A stretch of DNA of 45,037 nucleotides. Source: an uncultured Kiritimatiellota bacterium (lineage in GTDB: Bacteria; Verrucomicrobiota; Kiritimatiellia; RFP12; DVOR01). This document shows, piece after piece, positions 1 to 11,109 of this stretch (its first letter is position 1; each line of letters begins with the position of its first letter). The DNA is taken from the NCBI GenBank assembly GCA_944389545.1, contig CALXMT010000020.1:1-45037 (forward strand). Direction: 5' to 3'. Made by a program: the position numbers and the translations under genes. Below the pieces are notes generated by a model. The model made no database searches, was not told where the DNA came from, and was given only the letters and a program-made list of their open reading frames with translations.

Positions 1-363
1 GAATGTTCGTTTTTCATACTTATATATTGTATCATATTTGCGCAGATAATGCAAATACTTTCTTGTCCAATCTATAGATAAAAATGTGCCACCCTTTTGC
101 CGTTCAAATGGGCCTCAATAGTAGTGACCGAAAAGGGCAAAAAGGCGACACACAAGAAATGTCTCATAATCTGACGGGAAAGTCAAACAGAGCCCCCGAA
201 CGCACAACAAATACGCATCCTTATGAAGTGGCCGTATATAAAAATAGAGGGGCTAATGACCAGAGTCCAGCCAACACAGGTATTTCAACAACTGATGGCA
301 CTGAAACTGGATACGGCACCCTCACTGCTGACACTATAACAAAAAGTGTCTCACAGGTTCAAC
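1..363. other. AT-rich stretch without a supported gene
   Basis: This left edge is clearly richer in A and T than the genes that follow. One open frame runs from 84 into the repeat element that begins at 364, but its second half is repeat sequence, it has no ribosome-binding site, and its protein shows no recognisable motif, so it is not called. I saw no TTATCCACA-type DnaA boxes, although gyrB often lies near the origin. It may be decayed coding sequence or the far end of a neighbour outside the window. Confidence 0.5.
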
Positions 364-555
364 GGCAATACTGTCCGGGAAAGTTTGGGGACACAGGGAA
401 CCGCACGGCATGGCGGCTTCCAAGAAATCGACAGAAACGCGAGGGATGGGCACGGTAGTGAGGCCCGGAGGGCCGAACGGTGAAGTGCCCAGGCCCTTGC
501 GTTCCTTCGTGTCTTCGTGGAAACGTCCCCAAACGCCATTGTCCCGGACACTGCC
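364..555. repeat. TIR-bounded dispersed element (A-type core) upstream of gyrB
   Basis: About 190 bp are bounded by imperfect inverted ends: 364-392 (core CAATACTGTCCGGGA, then GTTTGGGGAC) and 525-555 (GTCCCCAAACG, then TGTCCCGGACACTG). The inside, about 405-520, is a shared core reading, in the opposite orientation, ACGAAGGAACGCAAGGGCC and onward. Other copies of this core lie near 13520-13605, 14893-14931, 16418-16503 and 27310-27405. It ends about 26 bp upstream of the gyrB -10 box. No open frame worth calling lies inside, so this is a non-autonomous, MITE-like repeat. Confidence 0.7.
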
Positions 556-574
556 GCTCTGCAAGATAGTGCGG

Positions 575-590
575 ATTTTGGTATACTTTG
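575..590 (+). promoter_or_regulatory. gyrB promoter, extended -10
   Basis: TATACT at 582-587 is preceded by TGG (579-581), giving an extended -10 box. Transcription should start near 594. The short leader holds a small hairpin (GGGCC GAAC GGCCC, about 607-620) just before the GAAAGG ribosome-binding site. No good -35 is visible. Confidence 0.55.
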
Positions 591-604
591 AGAGTTATTT
601 GTAA

Positions 605-3112
<2,508 letters not shown>

Positions 3113-3122
3113 CCCACACAAG

Positions 3123-3153
3123 CCCCCGCCCCCACGCGGGGGCTTTTTTTATT
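3123..3153 (+). terminator. gyrB terminator
   Basis: A GC-rich hairpin (AGCCCCCGC / GCGGGGGCT around a short loop) is followed at once by a run of seven T. It lies 10 bases after the gyrB stop codon and 30 bases before the next start. Confidence 0.85.
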
Positions 3154-3182
3154 TTTCCCCTCCCCCACCCCGGACTCCCGCC

Positions 3183-5210
3183 ATGCACCTCCTCCGTCCC
3201 CTCCTCGCCACCCTGGCCATCTCCCTCACCCTCCCCCTCTCCGCCGCAACAGAGGAGAAGACGGTTTATAAAGACACTGAGCCCTATGTGGTGCCGGCAG
3301 GAAAAACAAAGAAATTCACAGATCACATATCAAATCCAAGCGATTATGACGTTGAGGGATCCTACTTTTGGTTCCGCCTAGAAGATAATACAAAATTAGT
3401 TTTCGATATGCCGGATGGTTGTCGATACGCGACAGTGTGCATTGAAACCGCCGCCGACCCGGACCATCCAGCCGAGTTACACTTTATTGAGGGATACAAC
3501 CAATTCACCCCTATTATCTTTAAACATGCAGATGATGCCCCGAATGGCACGCTTGTCCTCTACTGTGCAACATGGACCGAAAAGGATGGGCAAGGATACA
3601 ATAACTACTCGGAGCCGATATGGCAACCTGACTCCATTACAGTAGATTGTAATCTCACCTTCATCTCCCCCTTACCAGTCGATGACCAGGGTAACGCCTA
3701 TGTAGGCAAGACCTTCACTATTCCTTCCGGATGCACCTGCCGCCTTGAGACCAAATTCTCGAAGGAAACTCAACTCCCCGAAATTGCCCTCGCCGATGAG
3801 ACCTCCACCCTCGTCTTCGCAGAGCCGACCACAAACACGAATTTAGCTGAGAAGTATTGCGACCTTCTTAAGTCCTCCGCCGGTCGCTTCGTCTTCAAAC
3901 GCAACACAACCATTAATTCCACGCTGACCTTCACGAATAAGCCGACAATTGAGATTGATGGCGTAACACTCCACCTCAAGGAATCTCCCCCACAATTCAC
4001 GGATTGTAACCCCACCTTCGTTATAAGAAATGCGGGGACCTTACGTGCACCACAAGCCAATCTCCAAACTGTGAAAATAGAGGGAGAAGGAACGCTTCGA
4101 AGCATATATAGCCTTGATTGCCTAACCGGAAATGGTACCGCAATCCTTGAAGAAAGCACTGTTTCGAAAAATATGGACATCTGTGCCATTCGTGTGGACT
4201 CTGAGGAAATGCTCAAAATCAATGGAAATTCTTATTGTAAAGTACAGCGCATTGAAGGAAATGGTACAGTATCTTTTATAGGTTATATTGGCGGTTATAA
4301 TTGGAAAGACCTTGACGCGATTCTGCGGGAAAGTAAATTCACAGGCACCTTTGAATCCGAAGTAGCTCGCATTAATCAGAACATCGATTTCACGGAAATC
4401 AAAGAAAACACCTTCAGCTATACCATCATGCCTCATATACCGTCAAGGCTCGCGGTCGGATTTCAGATTGTGATTAAAATGCGACTTGAACAATATGTTA
4501 ATCTTGTGATTAAGTGGCCGCCAATAGGCCATCTCCCTCATGTTACCCTTAAACTCATTGAATCCGGCCCCTTTCAAGGCCAAGCGATAGTACCGGCCTT
4601 TTCGAAGGAGCTTGAAGAGTTCATCTTCGAAAGTGCAGCTGGTTCCCCGATTGATTGTAAAGTCGAATACGGCGAAGAGACAAACACCTTAACCTGGATG
4701 CCGATAACGCCCGGGTTCGTGGGATTGCCGGACGATGTGAACCAAATGTTGGCTCCGGACATCCCGGAAGGCGCAATCACCGGGAAGGTCATCTGCAAAC
4801 ACACCGTGGAAGAGGCCACAGAAGCGTTACGAACCTTCTCCGGAATCCACAAAGTCGTTTCACGCACGGATGGTACGACCGCAACGAACACCGTTGACCT
4901 GCACGTGGACTACTCCTTCGGCATTTCGCGCCTGACCTTTGTCGATGGCGGCAAGAATATTCTGGTCGAAGTCTCACTCACCTCCGATGCCACCTCCACT
5001 CCCACCTTCCTGGGCGACTTAACGCTCTTCGTCAACAATGAAGCCTTGAAAGAGGACACCGAACTCTTCTCCGATGAGGGAACCGACAAGTACGGCCTTA
5101 TTGCGCCTACAGGAAAAACAGTTCGTTGGTTTGTAGTCCCTTATGAAACACTTCCGAAATCCGGAGACGTCACCATCTCCGTCACCGCTGAGCCGCCACA
5201 GGCGAACTAA
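3183..5210 (+). CDS. Secreted protein of unknown function
   Basis: A 675-residue protein with a clear Sec signal peptide (MHLLRPLLATLAISLTLPLSA, probable cleavage after SAA or nearby). The mature part is rich in beta-strand-like segments, Thr, Asn and acidic residues, with no enzyme motif I recognise. It looks like a surface or secreted adhesin-like protein. No membrane anchor or C-terminal sorting signal is evident. The open frame extends upstream to 3003 inside gyrB, but the signal peptide fixes the start at ATG 3183. No promoter is visible between the gyrB terminator and this start. Base use changes sharply: the signal peptide has C-ending codons like the neighbours, whereas from about 3250 the codons are AT-rich and mixed, as if a foreign passenger were joined to a local signal peptide. 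Confidence 0.75.
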   Translation: MHLLRPLLATLAISLTLPLSAATEEKTVYKDTEPYVVPAGKTKKFTDHISNPSDYDVEGSYFWFRLEDNTKLVFDMPDGCRYATVCIETAADPDHPAELHFIEGYNQFTPIIFKHADDAPNGTLVLYCATWTEKDGQGYNNYSEPIWQPDSITVDCNLTFISPLPVDDQGNAYVGKTFTIPSGCTCRLETKFSKETQLPEIALADETSTLVFAEPTTNTNLAEKYCDLLKSSAGRFVFKRNTTINSTLTFTNKPTIEIDGVTLHLKESPPQFTDCNPTFVIRNAGTLRAPQANLQTVKIEGEGTLRSIYSLDCLTGNGTAILEESTVSKNMDICAIRVDSEEMLKINGNSYCKVQRIEGNGTVSFIGYIGGYNWKDLDAILRESKFTGTFESEVARINQNIDFTEIKENTFSYTIMPHIPSRLAVGFQIVIKMRLEQYVNLVIKWPPIGHLPHVTLKLIESGPFQGQAIVPAFSKELEEFIFESAAGSPIDCKVEYGEETNTLTWMPITPGFVGLPDDVNQMLAPDIPEGAITGKVICKHTVEEATEALRTFSGIHKVVSRTDGTTATNTVDLHVDYSFGISRLTFVDGGKNILVEVSLTSDATSTPTFLGDLTLFVNNEALKEDTELFSDEGTDKYGLIAPTGKTVRWFVVPYETLPKSGDVTISVTAEPPQAN

Positions 5211-5236
5211 AACGCCTCCCTTTTACCCCCTCTCGT

Positions 5237-5283
5237 GAGACCCTATAGTGGTTGACCGCCGACCCCTATAGGGTCTCGCCAAG
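5237..5283. repeat. Palindromic 22-23 nt repeat pair (CTATAG-centred)
   Basis: Two adjacent units begin with GACC: 5239-5260 (GACCCTATAGTGGTTGACC...) and 5261-5283 (GACCCCTATAGGGTCTCGCC...). Together they form a perfect 12-bp inverted repeat GAGACCCTATAG (5237-5248) / CTATAGGGTCTC (5266-5277). The same units recur in an array at 33381-33471. A separate perfect palindrome, CCTTATATATAAGG, lies at 5320-5333. Confidence 0.8.
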
Positions 5284-5392
5284 CCCCCTCTAGCACCCCT
5301 CCGGGAGATGCCGGAGATGCCTTATATATAAGGTAGGGATGAGGCAGGGTGTGTTCGAGAAAGCTTCCAAGCCTCCAAACTTCTAAAACTCC

Positions 5393-5431
5393 AAAAAAAA
5401 TCCCCCGACCTGGCGGTCGGGGGATTTTATT
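5393..5431. terminator. Bidirectional intrinsic terminator
   Basis: A ten-pair stem TCCCCCGACC / GGTCGGGGGA with loop TGGC (5401-5424) is flanked by a run of A on the left and TTTTATT on the right. It could end the secreted-protein transcript (180 bases upstream) on the plus strand and act on the minus strand as well. Confidence 0.8.
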
Positions 5432-5500
5432 GGGGTCAGAGCCGGAGCAGTTGGCTTTCGGTCACGTTGTCGCCCGTTTGCGGGCGCTCCGTTTTCCGTA

Positions 5501-5534
5501 ACCGTGGAAGGTTTGCCCCTTCGGGCCTACACGG
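5501..5534 (+). repeat. 34-35 bp hairpin repeat unit, copy 1
   Basis: A copy of the unit with consensus (A/G)CCGTGGAAGGTTTG, then a GC-rich hairpin with a TTCG loop, then CACGG. The outer CCGTG/CACGG and inner GCCC/GGGC pairs make a nested hairpin. Other copies: 10783-10815, 10830-10862, 13741-13765 (partial), 16646-16680, 29994-30027. Confidence 0.75.
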
Positions 5535-5681
5535 TGAGTGCCGTGTACCACTCGTCCAGACGTGTTGCAACACGCCCTAAATCTGTACCAATCTGCGATA
5601 TCTGCGTTCCCTATTGCGATTTTCTGTTCTTCGTGATTTTATCTAGGCTCGATTGTTCAGATAAACGATACGTGCAGGATT

Positions 5682-5697
5682 TGCTATACTAGGCGCA
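5682..5697 (+). promoter_or_regulatory. Promoter of the structured leader
   Basis: TATACT at 5685-5690 is preceded by TGC, an extended -10 box. The start point should be near 5697, just before the first leader hairpin (CTGCGG, loop GAGAG, CCGCAG at 5700-5716). No convincing -35 is visible. Confidence 0.6.
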
Positions 5698-5886
5698 CAC
5701 TGCGGGAGAGCCGCAGCACCACTTACGCTGAGCGTAACAAGGTTGCTTCGTTCGAAACCTGAGAAATTTCAACAAGTAAGCAACGTGTTAGGCGAGGCGT
5801 GCCGTTTTTGGCACGCTTCCCTTTTGCGTGTTTACTTGTGGGCATTCTCAGGGCCTCGAACGAAGCACGCAAAGGGAGCGTGCTTT
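5697..5886 (+). ncRNA. Long structured 5' leader, candidate cis-regulatory RNA
   Basis: From the inferred start to the ATG at 5887 the transcript has several nested pairings. There are two small hairpins (5700-5716; TTACGC TGA GCGTAA at 5723-5737). A rod follows: GCTTCGTTCGA 5745-5755 with 5856-5866 (11 pairs), CCTGAGAA 5758-5765 with 5845-5852 (8 pairs), ACAAGTAA plus GCA 5772-5782 with 5829-5839 (11 pairs), and GCGTGCC 5797-5803 with 5810-5816, extendable to 9-10 pairs. Several pairs are G-U only when read as plus-strand RNA, which favours a functional RNA over inert inverted DNA. A final hairpin, AAGCACGC 5863-5870 with GCGTGCTT 5878-5885, holds the ribosome-binding site in its loop and competes with the base of the rod. 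It matches no riboswitch class I can name. Confidence 0.65.
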
Positions 5887-7746
5887 ATGTTTGCGAATCT
5901 GAAGTCTTGGTTGAATGCGTGGCGTCCGGCGCTGTCGGTGCTGGAGCGGGGTGCCTTGGTCTTTCCATTGGCGGTTGTGCTGTTGGCCACGGCCTCTTTC
6001 TGGTGGGGCGGGGTGTGCGCACTGTGGCAGGTCTACGGCGGCTTTGCGGTGGCGCTTGGCGTGATGTTTGCGAATCGGCGCCACGCATGGGGCGCTCGCC
6101 TCAAGGGGAGCCTCCTGCTTCTCTGCACAATCCTGGCCGTTTGGGTGCTTGTGGGTTGTTTTGCGATTGAGAATTGGGATGACACCGTTTATCATTTGCC
6201 GGTCATTCGTCTGTTGATGTTAGGGTGGAATCCTCTCTACGAAGCTGTTCCAACAGAAATCCTGGAGCAGGCCGGCGTGGTCTCGATGACAGAGTTCCGC
6301 CCGTGGCATGTGTTGTTCATCTCACATTCGGTGGAAGTCTTCGGCGCATCGTTTGGCCTCTTCTTGAGAAACTTCTTCTGCCCGATGATGACACTTCCCT
6401 TTTTCCTGTTGCCGGCCACGGCAGGAATCATCTGGAGAACACTACGTGACGTTCGGGTTGAGCGAGTGGGAAGAATCGTAGGGACTATAATTGCCCTGTC
6501 TATGACTTTACGCTTTGCGTTTCTTTCTGAGGTGGATTGTGTGGTGGGGCTGGCCGGCTGCGCCGTGATAGCGGCCATGTTCAGGATTCTGGATGGGAAA
6601 CGCGAATGGTGGACGCTGCTGGTGTGCTCGCTGTGGATGATGACGGCGAAGCAAGGCTCTTTGTTGACTTGTTTTGTGCTGTGGGCGGCGTTTTCGTTGC
6701 TGCTGGTGTGGCATAATCGTGTGATGTGGCGACGTCGTCTCCTGCAATTGAGTGCCTGTGGGGCGGTCCTGGTCATTGGCTTCATGTGGATTTGCTCGTG
6801 GCCGTATGTGACATCATGGGTGCGTTATGGACATCCGCTTTATCCTGCGTATACGGTGGATGCGGAACGTTATCCCACGTATGACATCACAGGCGACTTC
6901 GAGGAGCGTAACGAGGATGCCAGGGCGATGAGCCCCATGGGGACCTTTTGCTATGCCTATATCAGCACAACGCTCACTCGCGCTTATTATGCGTGGAAAT
7001 TGGACCGCCCGGACTTTTTGCCCAAATGTGGGGCGTGGGGGCGAAACCGAGGCCCTGAACGGCACGATGTCAATACACCGCTTACGCGTGGCACATTGGT
7101 TCTGGCATTTCTGGTGGTCTTGCTGTTTGGGCATAGAGTGCGACTTGTCGCCCTTCTCTGCATCGTTGCGCTCATAGGATTTCTTCCGAGTTATTATGGT
7201 TATATGCGCTATATAACGTGGATGGCGATTCTGTATGGGTTGGCGATGGCACTAGTGATTGATGGCGTAATGAACCATCTTCGTACTTGGAGTATGGCAC
7301 GGATGGTCGTGGGATGCTTTGCAGTGTTGGGGTGTATCCTATTCGCGCTCAGGCAGGGCTTCGGCTTTGTGGAGCTACGGGACAAGTTTGAGACTGCTCT
7401 TCGCAAGTCCGAGCCGGTGGCGCTTGTTTTCTTTGAGGATGATCATAACACGTGGGCGAACACGCGTTTGCTTTATCTTCAAACGGCCGGGATGTGGGAA
7501 CAGAAGCCGAAAGAGTCAGTCACTGTTGGCGAGACATGTGAACGATTTTATTGTCCGTTCCTTGAGCTGGTCGTTCGTCATGAAGTGGCAGACGGGAAGG
7601 AAGCCAAGAAGGCGACGTCGTTATCCCAACGGTTGCTTTTGGAAATCGCAGAATTCCCACGGACTTATTTGATTAAGGTTCCGCGGCTCGCGTGGTGGCG
7701 GCTTCAATCGCTGTGGCGAAATCCCTACGCGAAGGCGTGCGACTGA
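5887..7746 (+). CDS. Polytopic membrane protein, GT-C glycosyltransferase-like
   Basis: A 619-residue inner-membrane protein with roughly ten to twelve hydrophobic segments. After the third segment comes NWDDTVYHLPVIRLLMLGWNP, a luminal-loop acidic motif followed by YHLP and GWNP. This resembles the first-loop Asp motif of GT-C enzymes that move sugars from polyprenyl carriers. The soluble C-terminal part (about 470-619) has no motif I recognise. The start is ATG 5887, where the protein becomes sensible and AGGGAG lies eight bases upstream; the frame is open upstream to 5743 but that part is the structured leader. Codon use is less GC-rich than in gyrB. Function as a glycosyltransferase is inference. 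Confidence 0.6.
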   Translation: MFANLKSWLNAWRPALSVLERGALVFPLAVVLLATASFWWGGVCALWQVYGGFAVALGVMFANRRHAWGARLKGSLLLLCTILAVWVLVGCFAIENWDDTVYHLPVIRLLMLGWNPLYEAVPTEILEQAGVVSMTEFRPWHVLFISHSVEVFGASFGLFLRNFFCPMMTLPFFLLPATAGIIWRTLRDVRVERVGRIVGTIIALSMTLRFAFLSEVDCVVGLAGCAVIAAMFRILDGKREWWTLLVCSLWMMTAKQGSLLTCFVLWAAFSLLLVWHNRVMWRRRLLQLSACGAVLVIGFMWICSWPYVTSWVRYGHPLYPAYTVDAERYPTYDITGDFEERNEDARAMSPMGTFCYAYISTTLTRAYYAWKLDRPDFLPKCGAWGRNRGPERHDVNTPLTRGTLVLAFLVVLLFGHRVRLVALLCIVALIGFLPSYYGYMRYITWMAILYGLAMALVIDGVMNHLRTWSMARMVVGCFAVLGCILFALRQGFGFVELRDKFETALRKSEPVALVFFEDDHNTWANTRLLYLQTAGMWEQKPKESVTVGETCERFYCPFLELVVRHEVADGKEAKKATSLSQRLLLEIAEFPRTYLIKVPRLAWWRLQSLWRNPYAKACD

Positions 7747-7757
7747 CGGATGGACAC

Positions 7758-7792
7758 AAAAAGCCCCCGGCCAAATCGGTCGGGGGCTTTTC
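7758..7792. terminator. Shared convergent terminator
   Basis: The stem AAAAGCCCCCG(G)CC / GGTCGGGGGCTTTT has A-tract and T-tract flanks. It lies between the stop of the plus-strand membrane protein and the stop of minus-strand gdhA, and works in both directions. Confidence 0.88.
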
Positions 7793-7809
7793 CGTTTGCC
7801 GTGGGGCTG

Positions 7810-9252
<1,443 letters not shown>

Positions 9253-9267
9253 TCAGAGGCCCAAGCC

Positions 9268-10635
9268 TCACGCGGCTGGCGCCTGCGGCCACGGCTCACG
9301 CCGCACCGCATACATCAGCCAAATCAACGGAATCATATAAAGGCAATCCGTGAACACAAGGATTCGGAACGGATTATCCTCGAAGAAGTGATCGAAGTTG
9401 ACAGAATCCAACGACAGGAGACTGATGGCGGAGATCCAATAAATCAAGACGCCCAGTGTGCAGACGACCGCGCCGATAATACTCGGCTTGGGAAGCCTCC
9501 AGGTCAGCAAAATGCCAAGCAAGAAGGTAACGGTCACAATGGTCGTGGGGAATCGACTCACATTCCATTGGATGACGCCAAACTCACGCAAATCCTTTCG
9601 CGCTTCGTCCAACTCCTTCTCGATGTACGATTCACTTGGGCCATAATACCCATAATAACCACGGTCATCGTCGCGTTCACGAATTTCCTCCAGGTCATCC
9701 TCGAGGTCTTCAACACGCTCTTCCAAATACTCTTTGCGCTCGCCCATTTGCGAGTACAGGAATGTCGAGAGGCCCAAAAGCGTGAAAATCCAAATGGCGG
9801 CAAAGATGGTGAAGAGCATCAACGGAGCCAGTGAAGATTTCGTGTCGCAACGCCAGGGCGCGGTATTCTTTTGCGCAATCATCTGCGTGCCAAACAAAAA
9901 CGTGAATGGCGGCAGAAGGGCGATACACCAGATGCAAAGCGGAATCACCACTTCCCATTCACGAGGAATGTCGTCAAACAGTTCCTCATCCATCCCCATA
10001 AAGGCGACAGCGACAAGCCCCACCCAGAGGACGCAGAGGATGATGGAGAATACGTTGACTACCTTCGGCCCGACATCAGTTTCGCCAGGCTTAGGGGCAA
10101 CCGTCCGCATACAAACCTGCAACATCATGCACATCAGCAGGAACGGCACCAACACCGTTGTAAGCAGATCGGCAACATTGAGCAGGGAAAAGTCGCCCCC
10201 TAGCATGCCCCCAGAGAAGCTAACACTCTTTGTGAAAAGGGCACCTGCCAACTGCATCAACAATAGCACCAACGTAATGCTGGCCAAAACCAGGCGGCGC
10301 GTCAGATTACCCTCGGCAGGAGGAAGCGGATAAACGCTTGGCCGCGGCGCGGCATACATCGGCCTGGACTGGGGCGGAGGCGGGGGCGGGGGCGGGGGCG
10401 GGGGCGGAGTCGGCGAAGGCCGACGCGGGACCGGGCGAGGCCCATTAACGAAACGTGAGGCATAGGACGCTCCACGTGCGGTCGAGTGAGGCACCGCACC
10501 GGAAATCGGGGCTGGCGGCGGGGGCGGCGAAGGCGGCGTTGCGGCCCCCGTCATCTGCGTGGGCGCAGGCGCGCCACACTGCGTGCAAAACTTGCTTCCA
10601 TCTGGCACCTCTGCGCCACAACTTGTGCAAAACAT
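9268..10635 (-). CDS. Zinc-ribbon membrane protein with proline-rich linker
   Basis: A 455-residue protein of unknown function. The N-terminus is a short zinc ribbon with two CxxC knuckles (MFCTSCGAEVPDGSKFCTQC). Next comes a proline-rich linker of about 70 residues with a run of at least ten Pro, encoded by a CGGGGG hexanucleotide repeat at 10381-10405. About eight hydrophobic segments follow from about residue 110. A charged coiled-coil (ERKEYLEERVEDLEDDLEE) and a Tyr/Gly-rich loop lie between the fifth and sixth segments. The start at 10635 follows AAAGGA by seven bases. Such zinc-ribbon plus membrane proteins are common in bacteria and mostly uncharacterised. It is transcribed toward gdhA. 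Confidence 0.75.
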   Translation of the reverse strand: MFCTSCGAEVPDGSKFCTQCGAPAPTQMTGAATPPSPPPPPAPISGAVPHSTARGASYASRFVNGPRPVPRRPSPTPPPPPPPPPPPPQSRPMYAAPRPSVYPLPPAEGNLTRRLVLASITLVLLLMQLAGALFTKSVSFSGGMLGGDFSLLNVADLLTTVLVPFLLMCMMLQVCMRTVAPKPGETDVGPKVVNVFSIILCVLWVGLVAVAFMGMDEELFDDIPREWEVVIPLCIWCIALLPPFTFLFGTQMIAQKNTAPWRCDTKSSLAPLMLFTIFAAIWIFTLLGLSTFLYSQMGERKEYLEERVEDLEDDLEEIRERDDDRGYYGYYGPSESYIEKELDEARKDLREFGVIQWNVSRFPTTIVTVTFLLGILLTWRLPKPSIIGAVVCTLGVLIYWISAISLLSLDSVNFDHFFEDNPFRILVFTDCLYMIPLIWLMYAVRREPWPQAPAA

Positions 10636-11058
10636 ACCAACATCCTTTCTCTACCCGCTCCACGTAGCAGGACGCTGATACCCTAACACACCTCTTTTCC
10701 CCTGTCAAACAAGCCTCAATCATACCCAAGGAGTTTTCCACGAAGACACAGGGGGCGGCTCATGCCGCCCCGGAGAACGGAGCGTGCAGGCGCGGAGCGC
10801 CAAACCTTCCACGGCCACAGAAAACAGAGCGTGCAGCGGCAAAGCCGCAAACCTTCCACGGCCACAGAACGCCCCTGCGGGGCGATGGGCGAAGCCGCTA
10901 TGCAGAGTGGCTAGCGCCGTTTACTTTCCAATAATCTGGCAGTCCTGCGTGCGATAGCACGCCCCTAATCTGCCCAAAATCTGCGGAATCTGCGGTTCCA
11001 TCACACTGGCCGTCTTCTCGGTTCTCTCGCTTTTCCCGAACGCGAACACAGGACAAAA
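10636..11058. repeat. Repeat mosaic with two nested hairpin units
   Basis: No gene is seen. From about 10751 a GC hairpin (GGGGCGGC-type) leads into a GAGAACGGAG purine tract that is interrupted twice by the 34-35 bp hairpin unit (10783-10815 and 10830-10862, both reversed). It ends in ACGCCCCTGCGGGGCGA and GGGCGAAG (to about 10894), the standard end of the purine-tract module. From about 10929 to 11001 runs a further module (CTGGCAGTCCTGCGTGC... to ATCTGCGGTTCC) that recurs at 16706-16770. Confidence 0.75.
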
Positions 11059-11059
11059 C

Positions 11060-11094
11060 AAACGGCGGCGGACGGGAGACCGTCCGCCGCCGCG
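11060..11094 (-). terminator. nfnAB operon terminator
   Basis: A twelve-pair stem (GGCGGCGGACGG 11064-11075, loop GAGA, CCGTCCGCCGCC 11080-11091) is followed on the minus strand by a T-rich TTTGTTTTG stretch. It lies 15 bases past the nfnB stop codon. Confidence 0.85.
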
Positions 11095-11109
11095 TAGGTG
11101 GCCGATGCC

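Noticed and set aside
84-458. A 124-codon frame at the left edge
   Set aside because: Its second half is a dispersed repeat (from 364), no ribosome-binding site or motif is present, and the composition does not look coding.
5504-5692. A small 62-codon frame
   Set aside because: It starts inside a hairpin repeat unit, overlaps the leader promoter, and has no ribosome-binding site.
5732-5745. CGTAACAAGGT, identical to the 16S rRNA 3' end motif
   Set aside because: Only eleven bases match and nothing beyond resembles 16S; taken as coincidence.
5741-5763. GTTCGAAAC resembling a tRNA T-loop
   Set aside because: No acceptor, D or anticodon arms fit around it; the bases belong to the rod helix.
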